A stretch of 52,490 bases of DNA from an uncultured Prevotellaceae bacterium (GTDB lineage Bacteria > Bacteroidota > Bacteroidia > Bacteroidales > Bacteroidaceae): NCBI GenBank assembly GCA_900318995.1, contig ONMR01000014.1, positions 1 to 52,490 on the forward strand, written 5' to 3'. This document shows, piece by piece, positions 43,276 to 52,400 of the stretch. The translations under genes and the position numbers were made by a program. Every line of letters starts with the position of its first letter. Position 1 is the first letter of the stretch. The notes beneath the pieces are model-generated. The model was not told the origin of the DNA. It did no database searches and saw only the letters and a list, made by a program, of their open reading frames with translations.

Positions 43276-45567
43276 TCAGAACGGATAACCCACAGCCAGA
43301 TGGAACGCAAAATCCCTGTTCATTGAGGGGTGAACCAGAGGCAGTCTCTTATAGAATGTTGTTCCGGACGGGTTGTATGCCTTCATACCGCCATCCAGTC
43401 TGAGCACTAGGACTCCGAAATCAAAACGTAATCCCAAACCATATGATACCGCTATCTGTTTATAGAAGGTATCAAAGCCGAACACCCCGCCCGGCTGCTC
43501 TACGTAGTCACGGATTGTCCAGATATTTCCGGCATCCACAAAAGCGGCGCCATTGACTTTCCAGAACAGTTTGGAACGATATTCAACACTTGCTCCCAGT
43601 TTTATATCGCCAGACTGTTTGATATAGTCAATCACCTTATCATCTCCATGGTAAGTGCCGGGACCCAACTCACGTACGGACCAACCGCGTACACTGTTTG
43701 CTCCTCCTGAAAAATAGCGTTTCTCAAACGGGAGGCTGGTAGAGTTGCCATACGGAACAGCAACGCCCCATTCCAAGTGCGCCACCAGATTGTTGGTCCT
43801 GTCCAAACGCCAGTTTGCAGTAAATGAGAAGTCATGCTTGGCATATTGAGCAAACGCCACACCAAAAACCTTATACTGGTTGTTGTCATTCTTTTCAAAT
43901 CCAAGAGGTTCGGACAGCAGGCTCAGCATATTACCTGATGTCTCCACGCCCACACGGACAGAAAAGCGGAACGGATCTACGGCATTTATCCTGGAACTTG
44001 AATAGTAGAACGTATAGCCCAGCTTGGTTATGAGCAAGTCCTCATAGTTGTATTTAAGGATTGACCTGGCCGATGTGATCTGATTCAGATACTCTGACCT
44101 GAAATGATCCGATATCCATGGTACTACCAGATAGTTCAGGTCAACCACATCAAGCTGATGTGACTTCTGCCAGGCATCACCCCACATATAGCTCCAACCA
44201 GTGGAGAAAATTGTTTTCTGAAACTCCGGACGACGCTGTGCGTTTATCTTGAGGCTGAAACGCGAAGTAGCCTGACTGCGTCTCTGCAACTCCTGGCTCA
44301 TGAAAGGTGCAAGGAATTCCGGGAAATCCAGGTTTGTCTCCAAGCCGTACTCTATGTAAGTATCACCCGAATAACCAGGGAGATTGGATATTGACTCATA
44401 AGCTCCGCGAAGCTTGACAGTCAACTGCTCGGAGCCCCTGAACAGGTTGCGGTCCGTAAATGACATCGAAGCCGCGGCACCAAGGTCACCTGCCGTATTT
44501 GTACCTTCCACCTCGAAACTGAACGAATGTTTGGGGAGACTTACCATCAGCACATTGGCTTTCAGCCTGTTATCCTGGCCCGGAACATCTTCAAAACTGA
44601 CGTTTGAATATTTCAGTATCCCCAGGCGCGAGAGAGACATATAAGTTTGGGAGATAGAATCAGAATCGTACTCCATTCCCTGTCTGAGGAACGAATGAAT
44701 ATCTATGATCCTGGGGCGAAGCGCCGGTCTGGAATCCTTTCCGGGGTAGATGAGACGGAATGATTCGCAAGTATCAATCCTGGCAGGCATATCTGAGCCG
44801 GGTGTGTTGCCATTCTTGTCTGAGAGATAATAATCAACCGATGCTATTGTGTAACGTCTATGCGGATGAACAGTTCCGTCATCGTCAACACTCTCGGCGG
44901 CCACTATCATATTGAGCCCGACCTTATCACTGCCCTTAACTGTATCAGCGACAAATGATATGTAATCACGATTAAAACGGTAATAACCGTATTTGCGCGC
45001 CAGCCCTACGATGCGGTTACGTTCATCATTCAGGACAGATGCATCGAGATTCATGCCACGCACCAGAAGAGTCTGCCCGCTGTTTTCATTGATTATCCGT
45101 TCCAACTCACCGTCCTGCACAGTTATCCTGATAGTGTCCACAATGAACATCTTGCCCGGTTGCAGGTTGAAACTCAACTTTGTCTTGGGTTTACGTCTGT
45201 TTTTGGTCGTATAGGAGACATCGGCGTTGAGATAACCGGCATTCATCAGAGAACGTTTCATATCCACGCATGTAGCCTCTGAGAGCAACGGGTCATAAAT
45301 GACCGGCGCCTCTCCGGCCCTTGTTCCTGTGAATGAATATAACCTCAGGGGGAAACGGAACATACCGAACCATCGCAGGTTTGGCATCTGATAGGAAAGA
45401 TTCCTGTATTTGGATAGGTCAGAGACGGTCTTGTCATCGGACGTGACATCAACTTTCGACAACAGGTAATGACCTTCCGGAACATATTTGTAAACAGAAC
45501 AGGAAGCCAGCCCCGTAACAAGGGCGAATATGGCCAGTATTTTAATCAGGTTCCTGTTCATGTTCAT
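43276..45567 (-). CDS. tamL: BamA/TamA-family outer-membrane lipoprotein (TamL-type)
   Basis: The 763-residue protein has a lipoprotein signal (LASC, Cys23), two or three POTRA-like domains (about 30-330; PEGHYLLSKVDV, VDTIRITVQDGEL, TVHPHRRYTIASVDYYL) and a C-terminal Omp85 barrel (about 360-763; RYFSGGANSVRGWSVRELGPG contains the conserved RGY/F-like loop, and the protein ends in VGYPF). In Bacteroidetes the lipidated TamA relative is TamL, working with TamB in envelope assembly. No tamB gene is in the window. The second ATG (45561) is an alternative start. A full-consensus promoter lies just upstream. Confidence 0.87.
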   Translation of the reverse strand: MNMNRNLIKILAIFALVTGLASCSVYKYVPEGHYLLSKVDVTSDDKTVSDLSKYRNLSYQMPNLRWFGMFRFPLRLYSFTGTRAGEAPVIYDPLLSEATCVDMKRSLMNAGYLNADVSYTTKNRRKPKTKLSFNLQPGKMFIVDTIRITVQDGELERIINENSGQTLLVRGMNLDASVLNDERNRIVGLARKYGYYRFNRDYISFVADTVKGSDKVGLNMIVAAESVDDDGTVHPHRRYTIASVDYYLSDKNGNTPGSDMPARIDTCESFRLIYPGKDSRPALRPRIIDIHSFLRQGMEYDSDSISQTYMSLSRLGILKYSNVSFEDVPGQDNRLKANVLMVSLPKHSFSFEVEGTNTAGDLGAAASMSFTDRNLFRGSEQLTVKLRGAYESISNLPGYSGDTYIEYGLETNLDFPEFLAPFMSQELQRRSQATSRFSLKINAQRRPEFQKTIFSTGWSYMWGDAWQKSHQLDVVDLNYLVVPWISDHFRSEYLNQITSARSILKYNYEDLLITKLGYTFYYSSSRINAVDPFRFSVRVGVETSGNMLSLLSEPLGFEKNDNNQYKVFGVAFAQYAKHDFSFTANWRLDRTNNLVAHLEWGVAVPYGNSTSLPFEKRYFSGGANSVRGWSVRELGPGTYHGDDKVIDYIKQSGDIKLGASVEYRSKLFWKVNGAAFVDAGNIWTIRDYVEQPGGVFGFDTFYKQIAVSYGLGLRFDFGVLVLRLDGGMKAYNPSGTTFYKRLPLVHPSMNRDFAFHLAVGYPF

Positions 45568-45581
45568 TTTGCTTTAACTTA

Positions 45582-45612
45582 CAAAAATAAGCAAACTAGC
45601 TCGCCTTTCAAA
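45582..45612 (-). promoter_or_regulatory. Full-consensus promoter of the tamL-type gene
   Basis: On the minus strand, TTTG (45609-45612), 19 nt spacer, TATTTTTG (45582-45589). Transcription should start near 45575, leaving a leader of about 8-14 nt. Confidence 0.8.
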
Positions 45613-45660
45613 GCATGGTCGTAAAAAATAGTTATCTTTACACACACTTAAAGAACAGAG

Positions 45661-46419
45661 ATGTTAAGCAAGAATGACATAAAGCATATCAAGAGTCTGG
45701 AGCACAAGAAGTTCCGCGAAGAGAAGGGACTGTTCCTTGCCGAAGGTCATAAACTGGTAAGTGAACTGACCGGGATATTCAGGTGTACATTAATTGCCGC
45801 CACTACCGACTGGTTGAAAGGCCACGGTAGCATATCGGCCGAAAGGATAGAAACCGTTTCGCCCGATGAGCTAAAACGCGCCAGCCTGTTAAAAACGCCT
45901 CAAGATGTGCTTGCAATATTCCGCATACCGTCAGACGGAACTGATCTGACAACCGCTGCGAAAGACAATCTCGTTCTGGCCCTGGATGATGTTCAGGATC
46001 CCGGAAATCTGGGAACAATAGTACGTATAGCCGACTGGTTCGGGATAAAAAACGTTTTCTGTTCTAAAGGCACTGCCGATATATACAACCCGAAAGCCGT
46101 ACAGGCTACTATGGGCGCAATTTCCAGGGTAAGTGTACAATATACAGACCTGACCCGTTCCATACAACAATTGCCACGCGAAATCCCGGTCTACGGTACT
46201 TTTCTGAACGGAGAAAAAATATATGACGCCAGTCTGACAAAGAACGGGATCATTGTTATGGGAAATGAAGGTAACGGTATAGGCGCCGAACTGGAAAAGA
46301 GCGTTACCAAAAGGCTTTTCATACCCAACTGGCCGGAAGGAGCAGCCACATCCGAATCACTCAATGTAGCCATCGCAACCGCCATCACTTGTTCAGAGTT
46401 CCGCCGAAGAGATTTTTGA
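45661..46419 (+). CDS. SpoU/TrmH-family RNA 2'-O-methyltransferase
   Basis: The 252-residue enzyme methylates ribose 2'-OH of rRNA or tRNA with S-adenosylmethionine. The N-terminal substrate-binding part (1-95) has the KHIKSLEHKKFREEKG start. The SPOUT knot has motif 1 (DVQDPGNLGTIVRIADWFG, near 109-127), motif 2 (VMGNEGNGI) and motif 3 (ATSESLNVAIA). It most resembles RlmB/TrmH-like enzymes; the target base cannot be read from sequence. The last 27 nt overlap the convergent DUF4296 gene. Confidence 0.92.
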   Translation: MLSKNDIKHIKSLEHKKFREEKGLFLAEGHKLVSELTGIFRCTLIAATTDWLKGHGSISAERIETVSPDELKRASLLKTPQDVLAIFRIPSDGTDLTTAAKDNLVLALDDVQDPGNLGTIVRIADWFGIKNVFCSKGTADIYNPKAVQATMGAISRVSVQYTDLTRSIQQLPREIPVYGTFLNGEKIYDASLTKNGIIVMGNEGNGIGAELEKSVTKRLFIPNWPEGAATSESLNVAIATAITCSEFRRRDF

Positions 46420-47214
46420 CCGGGCCAGGTTAACGCTGACAGTGTCCGTAATGGAATTATTATGATACCTCATAAGTTCCATGCCGGAAAGCACGAATAT
46501 GGAGTTGCGGCTGTCTGTCGGATCCAGATAATTTATCGAACCGCTTATACCGGACAGCAAATCCATTTTATCAAGCACCAATGACAGATTCACCGGACCG
46601 CTCTCCATCAGCATGGTATCGGCGGTAGAGACGCTGTCACGATAATAAGCAGACAGGGAAATATACGCATGCTGGGGTACGCCGGAATCGGTCGAGACAA
46701 ATGTTCCGGACATGTTCAGACATATAGTATCCCCGCTATGGAATGTTGTATCCGGCTGTATCGCATAAGTAAGCCTGTTCATGTAAACCGATGTATTGAG
46801 CAATGCTGTCCTTTCAAGGTACCACATGTCAATGCTGTCACCGGACTGTATTGTCACCAGTTTCTTTTCAATTTTTGAAAAAGCTTTGCTGGCACTCTTG
46901 TACTCGTCATCAACCCTATTTGAAAGACGTTTGTAGATTTTAGACAACTCCTTGGGATTCCTGGTATACCAGACCAGCGAAGTATTGAACTGTTCCTTTG
47001 TGATTCCGTTTTTACTGTAAGCCCAGTCTATATATGCGGCAGTGGTATATTTCTCTTCCTTTGGCAAATCCTGGCTTATGGCCTGCGCCAGATGATAATC
47101 ATAGAGAAAACGCTCCATCTTTTTCGGAGACAGTACATCATCAGGACGCTTGAGCCGACAGCCCGACATAACTGTCAGAATCACAAATACCACCAGGATG
47201 TCAGTTCTTCGCAT
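46393..47214 (-). CDS. DUF4296 lipoprotein
   Basis: The product (273 residues from the chosen start) has a lipoprotein signal (VMSGC), then the DUF4296 pattern (VLSPKKMERFLYDYHLAQA, KNGITKEQFNTSLVWYTRNP) over about residues 20-110, and a beta-rich C-terminal half without a known domain. I chose the ATG at 47214, which leaves a 14-nt overlap with lspA; ATGs at 47223 and 47241 would give a longer leader. In Bacteroidales this gene commonly follows lspA. As a lipoprotein it would be processed by the peptidase encoded next door. Function unknown. Confidence 0.82.
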   Translation of the reverse strand: MRRTDILVVFVILTVMSGCRLKRPDDVLSPKKMERFLYDYHLAQAISQDLPKEEKYTTAAYIDWAYSKNGITKEQFNTSLVWYTRNPKELSKIYKRLSNRVDDEYKSASKAFSKIEKKLVTIQSGDSIDMWYLERTALLNTSVYMNRLTYAIQPDTTFHSGDTICLNMSGTFVSTDSGVPQHAYISLSAYYRDSVSTADTMLMESGPVNLSLVLDKMDLLSGISGSINYLDPTDSRNSIFVLSGMELMRYHNNSITDTVSVNLARSKISSAEL

Positions 47215-47866
47215 CGGAATCATAGTTCTTTTCCTGATCATCCGGGGTGACGTAGTGAAGTCCCATATTGACTACCCTGGTATAGAACAGCAGCAAGGCT
47301 ATCACACCGCAGGTAATACAGGAGTCCGCAAAATTGAATACTGGCTCAAAGAATACGTCTCCACCCACAAACGGCACCCAGTCAGGCCATGTCCAGAGCG
47401 GAAAATAGAACATATCCACCACCTTGCCGTACAGGAACGGCGCATAACCCTGTCCGAACGGAACAAAAGATGCAACCCCGTCGGGACCATAAGCACTGCT
47501 GTCAAAAATCAGGCCGTAAAACAAACAATCCAATAAATTGCCAAGCGCACCTGCTATGACAAAAGACACCGTAACTATATAGCCTGTAGGAAAACCCTTG
47601 TTGATTATTTTTATAAGGTACCAGATAAAGAATCCTATGGCCGATATCCTGAAGAGAGAGAGGAACAACTTACCGAACAACTCCATTCCGAAAGCCATGC
47701 CGTTGTTCTCAACGAACAGTATCTTGAACCATGGAGTCACATCAATACTCTCGCCAAGAGACATTCCGGTCTTGACCAGAATCTTGATGATCTGATCTAT
47801 TACCAGCACTGAAAGAATGATGATCAGTGCCAGACGCCCCTGACGGATATTCTTATTGTTATCCAT
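47201..47866 (-). CDS. lspA: Lipoprotein signal peptidase (signal peptidase II)
   Basis: The 221-residue membrane enzyme cleaves the signal peptide of lipidated prolipoproteins. Catalytic aspartates are Asp113 (GALGNLLDC) and Asp181 (FNFADSC). Four membrane helices are seen (about 10-30, 65-88, 93-115 and 178-200). It is longer than the E. coli enzyme (about 164 residues) because of a loop at 120-170, usual for Bacteroidetes. It follows the DksA-family gene by 9 nt and overlaps the DUF4296 lipoprotein gene, giving an ileS-dksA-lspA-DUF4296 order. Confidence 0.96.
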   Translation of the reverse strand: MDNNKNIRQGRLALIIILSVLVIDQIIKILVKTGMSLGESIDVTPWFKILFVENNGMAFGMELFGKLFLSLFRISAIGFFIWYLIKIINKGFPTGYIVTVSFVIAGALGNLLDCLFYGLIFDSSAYGPDGVASFVPFGQGYAPFLYGKVVDMFYFPLWTWPDWVPFVGGDVFFEPVFNFADSCITCGVIALLLFYTRVVNMGLHYVTPDDQEKNYDSDAKN

Positions 47867-47875
47867 TAACAGGAG

Positions 47876-48253
47876 TCAACGCTTGTTCTGCTTGGCTTCT
47901 ATACACAATGTAGCATGAGGAACAGCACGCAGACGCTCCTTGGGAATGAGTTTGCCTGTCTCACGGCAGATTCCGTAAGTCTTGTTCTCAATACGTACAA
48001 GAGCGGCTTGAAGCGACTGGATGAATTTCATCTGACGCTGTGCCAGGCGGGTGGTCTCCTCCTTTGAAAGGGTGTTGGCGCCCTCCTCAAGCACCTTGTA
48101 TGTAGGAGATGTGTCATCAGTACTGTTGTTGTCTGCATTCATGAGCGAGGCTTTGAGTGCATCATAATCCCTCTGGGCAACTTCAAGTTTCTCATTGATA
48201 ATCTGACGGAACTCCTCCAGTTCCTCATCAGAATAACGGTTCTTCTCTGCCAT
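47876..48253 (-). CDS. TraR/DksA-family protein with incomplete zinc-finger site
   Basis: The 125-residue protein has the long coiled-coil first part and the C4-type TraR/DksA end (YGICRETGKLIP, RLRAVPHATLCIEA). DksA relatives bind in the RNA polymerase secondary channel and alter initiation at rRNA and amino-acid promoters with ppGpp. Of the four zinc cysteines only Cys96 and Cys117 remain; the partner positions are Thr99 and Ala120. As I recall, Bacteroides homologues share similar loss, so this may be a family trait. It sits between ileS (31 nt) and lspA (9 nt). Confidence 0.9.
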   Translation of the reverse strand: MAEKNRYSDEELEEFRQIINEKLEVAQRDYDALKASLMNADNNSTDDTSPTYKVLEEGANTLSKEETTRLAQRQMKFIQSLQAALVRIENKTYGICRETGKLIPKERLRAVPHATLCIEAKQNKR

Positions 48254-48284
48254 AATGGTAAAGTTATAGGTTAAGGTTTATTGA

Positions 48285-49388
48285 TTAAATTTTCTCTATC
48301 TGCAGTTTGAATGAATAATCATCAAACGATATGTCCTCACCCTGTTCCATTCCGGGAACAAGTTCTATCTGATCGGCCAGAACCTGGCTCTTTATCCACT
48401 CCTCATACTCGCGTACGGCGGCATCGGTCTGGGGATCGGAATTCAGCTTGACGCGGATGCGGTCGGTTATCTCCAGACCGTTCTGCTTGCGGGAGTCCTG
48501 GATACGTTTCTTAAGCTCGCGGGCTATACCCTCACGCTTGAGTTCATCGGTCAGCTGGATATCCAGAGCGACCGTGAGTGTACCCTCATTGGCAACCACC
48601 CAACCCGGGATATCCTCGCTGAATATCTCAACCTCGGTTGTATCGACAGTGGCGGGAGTACCGTTGATATCGAATGTAATGCTGCCCTCCTGCTCCAGTC
48701 TGGCCACATCCTCCTGGCTCATGTTCTGAACGGCTGCGGCGACGCCCTTCATGAGCGGACCGAATTTTTTGCCCAGTATCTTGAAGTTGCACTTTACCTT
48801 CTTGACCAGAACGCTGGTGGCTCCCTCAACGAACTCGACCTCCTTGACATTGACCTCATCGCGGATTAGTTCCTTGACGGGCTCCAAATGTGAGCGGAGT
48901 TCTGCAGTAACGGGGATAAGTATCTTCTGCAACGGCTTGCGCACGTTGATCTTTACATCGTCACGCTTACGCAGTGCCAGCACCATTGAGGTGAGTTTCT
49001 GGGCAAGCTCCATACGGGTCTCAAGTTCCTTGTCAACCAGAGCGTCGTTGCACTTGGGATACTCTGCCAGATGGACTGATACCGGAGCGTCTGTGCATAC
49101 TGCGGTAAGGTCACGGAACAGACGGTCGGCATAGAACGGAGCTATGGGCGACATCAGACGGGCCACGGTCTCAAGGCATGTATAGAGCGTCTGATATGCA
49201 GCCAGCTTGTCGGCGCTCATGCTGCTGCCCCAGTAACGGTCACGGGTAAGGTGAACGTACCAGTTGGACAGGTAGTCGTTTACAAAGTTGGTTATCAGGC
49301 GGCCTGCACGTGTAGGCTCGTAGTCGTCAAGGCTCTCGCGGACATCCTTGGTCAGAGAGTTGAGCTCACTCAGTATCCAGCGGTCCAT
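48285..49388 (-). pseudogene. ileS: Isoleucyl-tRNA synthetase, C-terminal part of a broken gene
   Basis: The 367-residue frame holds the anticodon-binding helical domain (MDRWILSELNSLTKDVRESL at the start, YEPTRAGRLITNFVNDYLSN) and the DUF5915-like C-terminal domain (KREGIARELKKRIQDSRKQNG, VKLNSD). The intact family sequence reads on from the preceding part through about 40 more residues. Here the frame differs from the upstream part and those residues are missing. On its own this ATG is probably not a real start; codons for S-E-R-P-V precede it in frame up to the deletion junction near 49400-49408. Confidence 0.85.
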
Positions 49389-51652
49389 AACGGGACGCTC
49401 GCTTCCTCATCGAACTTGAGGTTATCCCAAGGCTGGGCGTTGGTTATCATGTACCAGCGCAGGGCATCGCTGCCGAACTTTTCAATCTCCTCAAACGGAT
49501 CCACGGCATTACCCAGACGCTTGGACATCTTGTTGCCGTTCTTGTCAAGCACAAGTCCGTTTGATATTACGGTCTTGAACGATACACCGTTCTTGACCAT
49601 TGTCGCAATGGCATGCAGCGTGTAGAACCAGCCGCGTGTCTGGTCAACGCCCTCGGCAATGAAATCGGCCGGGAACACGGTGCCGTTGTCAATCAGTTCC
49701 TTGTTCTCGAACGGATAGTGCATCTGTGCAAACGGCATGGCGCCGCTGTCAAACCAGACGTCTATCAGGTCAAGCTCACGCTTCATGGGACGGCCTGCCT
49801 CAGACACAAGTACGATGTCATCAACGTACGGGCGGTGCAGGTCAATCTTATCGTAGTTTTCCTGTGTATAAACACCGGGCTGGAATCCTTTCTCCCTGAA
49901 CGGGTTGGACTTCATAACACCGGCCTTTACAGACTTCTCTATCTCGTTGTATAGTTCCTCAACTGAGCCGATGCACAGCTCATCACCATCATCATTGCGC
50001 CAGATGGGCAGCGGGGTGCCCCAGTAGCGGCTGCGGCTCAGGTTCCAGTCATTCAGGTTCTCAAGCCACTTGCCGAAACGGCCAGTACCGGTTGACTCCG
50101 GTTTCCATTTGATGGTGTTATTGAGTTCAATCATCCTGTCGCGTGCGGCCGATGCCTTGATGAACCAGCTGTCCAGAGGATAGTAGAGCACAGGTTTGTC
50201 GGTACGCCAGCAGTGCGGGTAGTTGTGAACGTGCTTTTCAATCTTGAAGGCTGTGCCCTCCTGCTTCATACGGATGCACAGATATACGTTCAGGTCCTCA
50301 GCCTTGGAGGCGGCAGCCTCATCGTACTTGCCGCCCTCGTTGAACTTGGGATCATATGCGTTCTTTACATATGCGCCCTGATACTCCTTGTAGAGGTCTG
50401 CATCAACGCAGTTCTTTACAAAATCGGGATCCAGCTCATCCATGAGCCAGTACTTGCCGGTAAAGTCAACCATAGGACGGGTCTCCATCTTGCGGTTGAT
50501 CATGAAGAGTGAAGGAATGCCTGCTGCCTTGGCTACGAATGCGTCATCGGCACCGAATGTGGGGGCTATATGTACTATACCGGTACCATCCTCTGTGGTT
50601 ACATAATCACCGGGGATTACACGGAAACCGGCGTCTGAAGTCTTGATTGAACCGTCATCGGCCTTGAATACTGGCTTAACCCACGGGAACAACTGCTTGT
50701 AGTGCATGCCAACCAGGTCTGCGCCCTTGTACTCTGCCACAACCTGATAAGGGATAACCTTGTCACCCTGAGTGTAGGAGTCAAGTGCCAGTTCTGCACC
50801 CTTGGGATCAAGGTAAGCGCTGAGACGCTCCTTTGCCATCACTGCGGTTACAGGCTGGCCGTTGTAGGGATTGTATGTGCGTACTGCAACGTAGTCTATC
50901 TTGTTACCTACGCAGAGTGCCGTGTTTGAAGGCAGAGTCCACGGGGTTGTGGTCCATGCCAGGAACACGGGTGTACCCCAACCTGTCATCTCGGGCCTGG
51001 GATCAGTCATGGTGAACTGGGCGGTCACTGTGGTATCCTTGACATCACGGTAACAGCCGGGCTGGTTCAGCTCATGGCTTGAAAGTCCTGTACCTGCTGC
51101 GGGTGAGTAAGGCTGGATGGTATATCCTTTATAAAGATAGCCTTTGCCGTAAAGCTGCTTGAGCAACCACCACAGGGTCTCTATATAGCGATTGTCATAT
51201 GTGATGTAGGGATTGTCCAGGTCCACCCAGTAACCTATCTTCTGTGTCAGGTCACTCCAGTGAGCCTTGTACTTCATAACCTCGGTACGACAGTTCATGT
51301 TATAGTCATCGACCGAAATCTTCTTGCCTATATCCTCCTTGGTTATTCCCAGTTTCTTCTCAACTCCAAGCTCAACCGGCAGTCCGTGGGTATCCCAACC
51401 GGCCTTACGGTTAACCTGATAGCCGCACATGGTCTTGTAACGGCAGAATGTGTCCTTTATGGTACGGGCCATAACGTGGTGGATACCGGGCATTCCATTA
51501 GCCGAGGGAGGTCCCTCATAGAATACGAATGAAGGACAACCTTCACGCTCCTTTATGCTGCGGGCAAAAAGATCCTCCTTAAGCCAGTCTTCCAACACTT
51601 CCCTGTTGACCTTTGACAGGTCCAACTGTCCACGTTCAGCGAACTTTTTCAT
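49370..51652 (-). pseudogene. ileS: Isoleucyl-tRNA synthetase, N-terminal part of a broken gene
   Basis: The 760-residue frame holds the class I catalytic core: HIGH-type motif GMPGIHH (53-59), the editing (CP1) insertion (about 200-420), and KMSKR at 708-712, then DALRWYMITNAQPWDNLKFDEE. After residue 750 the normal sequence (VRRKFFGTLYNTYSFFALYANV-like in relatives) is absent and the frame ends ten residues later. The eukaryote-like motif set suggests the type 2 IleRS group. The enzyme charges tRNA-Ile and is essential, so the break is either an assembly or sequencing fault or a copy replaced elsewhere. A -7 element lies about 70 nt upstream of the ATG. Confidence 0.9.
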
Positions 51653-51719
51653 TATAATAATTACTTGATAATCAAACTATTACTATTGTATTACGGAACC
51701 CCTGCCCCGTAATTTGCCG

Positions 51720-51727
51720 CAAATTTA
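51720..51727 (-). promoter_or_regulatory. Putative -7 element upstream of ileS
   Basis: On the minus strand this reads TAAATTTG (TAnnTTTG), 68 nt before the ileS ATG. No clear -33 element. Confidence 0.45.
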
Positions 51728-51740
51728 CTCATTTTATTAT

Positions 51741-51748
51741 TAAGTTTG
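51741..51748 (+). promoter_or_regulatory. Putative -7 element of the hisH-hisA transcript
   Basis: TAAGTTTG matches TAnnTTTG, 58 nt before the hisH ATG. A TTTG at 51713-51716 is 24 nt upstream, a little too far for the usual spacing. A second near match, TAACTTCG, lies at 51772-51779. Confidence 0.45.
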
Positions 51749-51806
51749 AAGACGGTAGACATCATTTTTAGTAACTTCGCGGCTGAAAAACGGATACCGA
51801 CACTCT

Positions 51807-52397
51807 ATGAACATAGCAATAGTCAAATACAATGCCGGAAACATACACTCGGTTATCAATGCGCTGGGAAGACTCGGCGTAAAAGCGTTGCTGACAGACA
51901 GTGAGGAGGAGCTCAGGAAGGCCGACAAAGTGATATTTCCCGGTGTCGGTGAAGCCAGTACCACAATGGAGTACCTCAGGGCCCACAATCTGGACCGAAT
52001 AATCAGGGATCTCAAGCAGCCTGTGTTGGGCATCTGCCTGGGTCAGCAACTCATGTGCAGCCGCAGCGAGGAGGGTAACGCTGAGTGTCTGGGCATATTT
52101 GACGTTCCGGTGCTCAAGTTCAACCCCCAGCGTCATGAGGACAAGGTTCCGCATATGGGCTGGAACACGATCGAGACCGACGGCAAGGGGCTGTTTAAGG
52201 GATTTGACAAACCGGAGTACGTTTATTTTGTGCACAGTTTCTATGTTCCCGTCTGTGACTGGACCGCGGCCAGGACGGATTACATTCTTCCGTTCAGCGC
52301 TTCACTGCATAAGGGCAACTTCTACGCCACCCAGTTCCACCCGGAGAAGAGCGGATCCACCGGAGAGCGTATACTTAAGAATTTTCTTGACATGTAA
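51807..52397 (+). CDS. hisH: Imidazole glycerol phosphate synthase, glutaminase subunit
   Basis: The 196-residue class I glutamine amidotransferase supplies ammonia to HisF in histidine synthesis. The catalytic triad is Cys77 (GICLGQQLMC), His178 and Glu180 (TQFHPEKSG). The start MNIAIVKYNAGNIHSV is typical of the family and length is normal. hisA begins 3 nt after its stop, so they are cotranscribed. Confidence 0.97.
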   Translation: MNIAIVKYNAGNIHSVINALGRLGVKALLTDSEEELRKADKVIFPGVGEASTTMEYLRAHNLDRIIRDLKQPVLGICLGQQLMCSRSEEGNAECLGIFDVPVLKFNPQRHEDKVPHMGWNTIETDGKGLFKGFDKPEYVYFVHSFYVPVCDWTAARTDYILPFSASLHKGNFYATQFHPEKSGSTGERILKNFLDM

Positions 52398-52400
52398 GAT

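Noticed and set aside
48285-51652. Programmed ribosomal frameshift in ileS
   Set aside because: A frameshift would join the frames but could not supply the roughly 40 conserved residues that are missing, so a deletion fits better.
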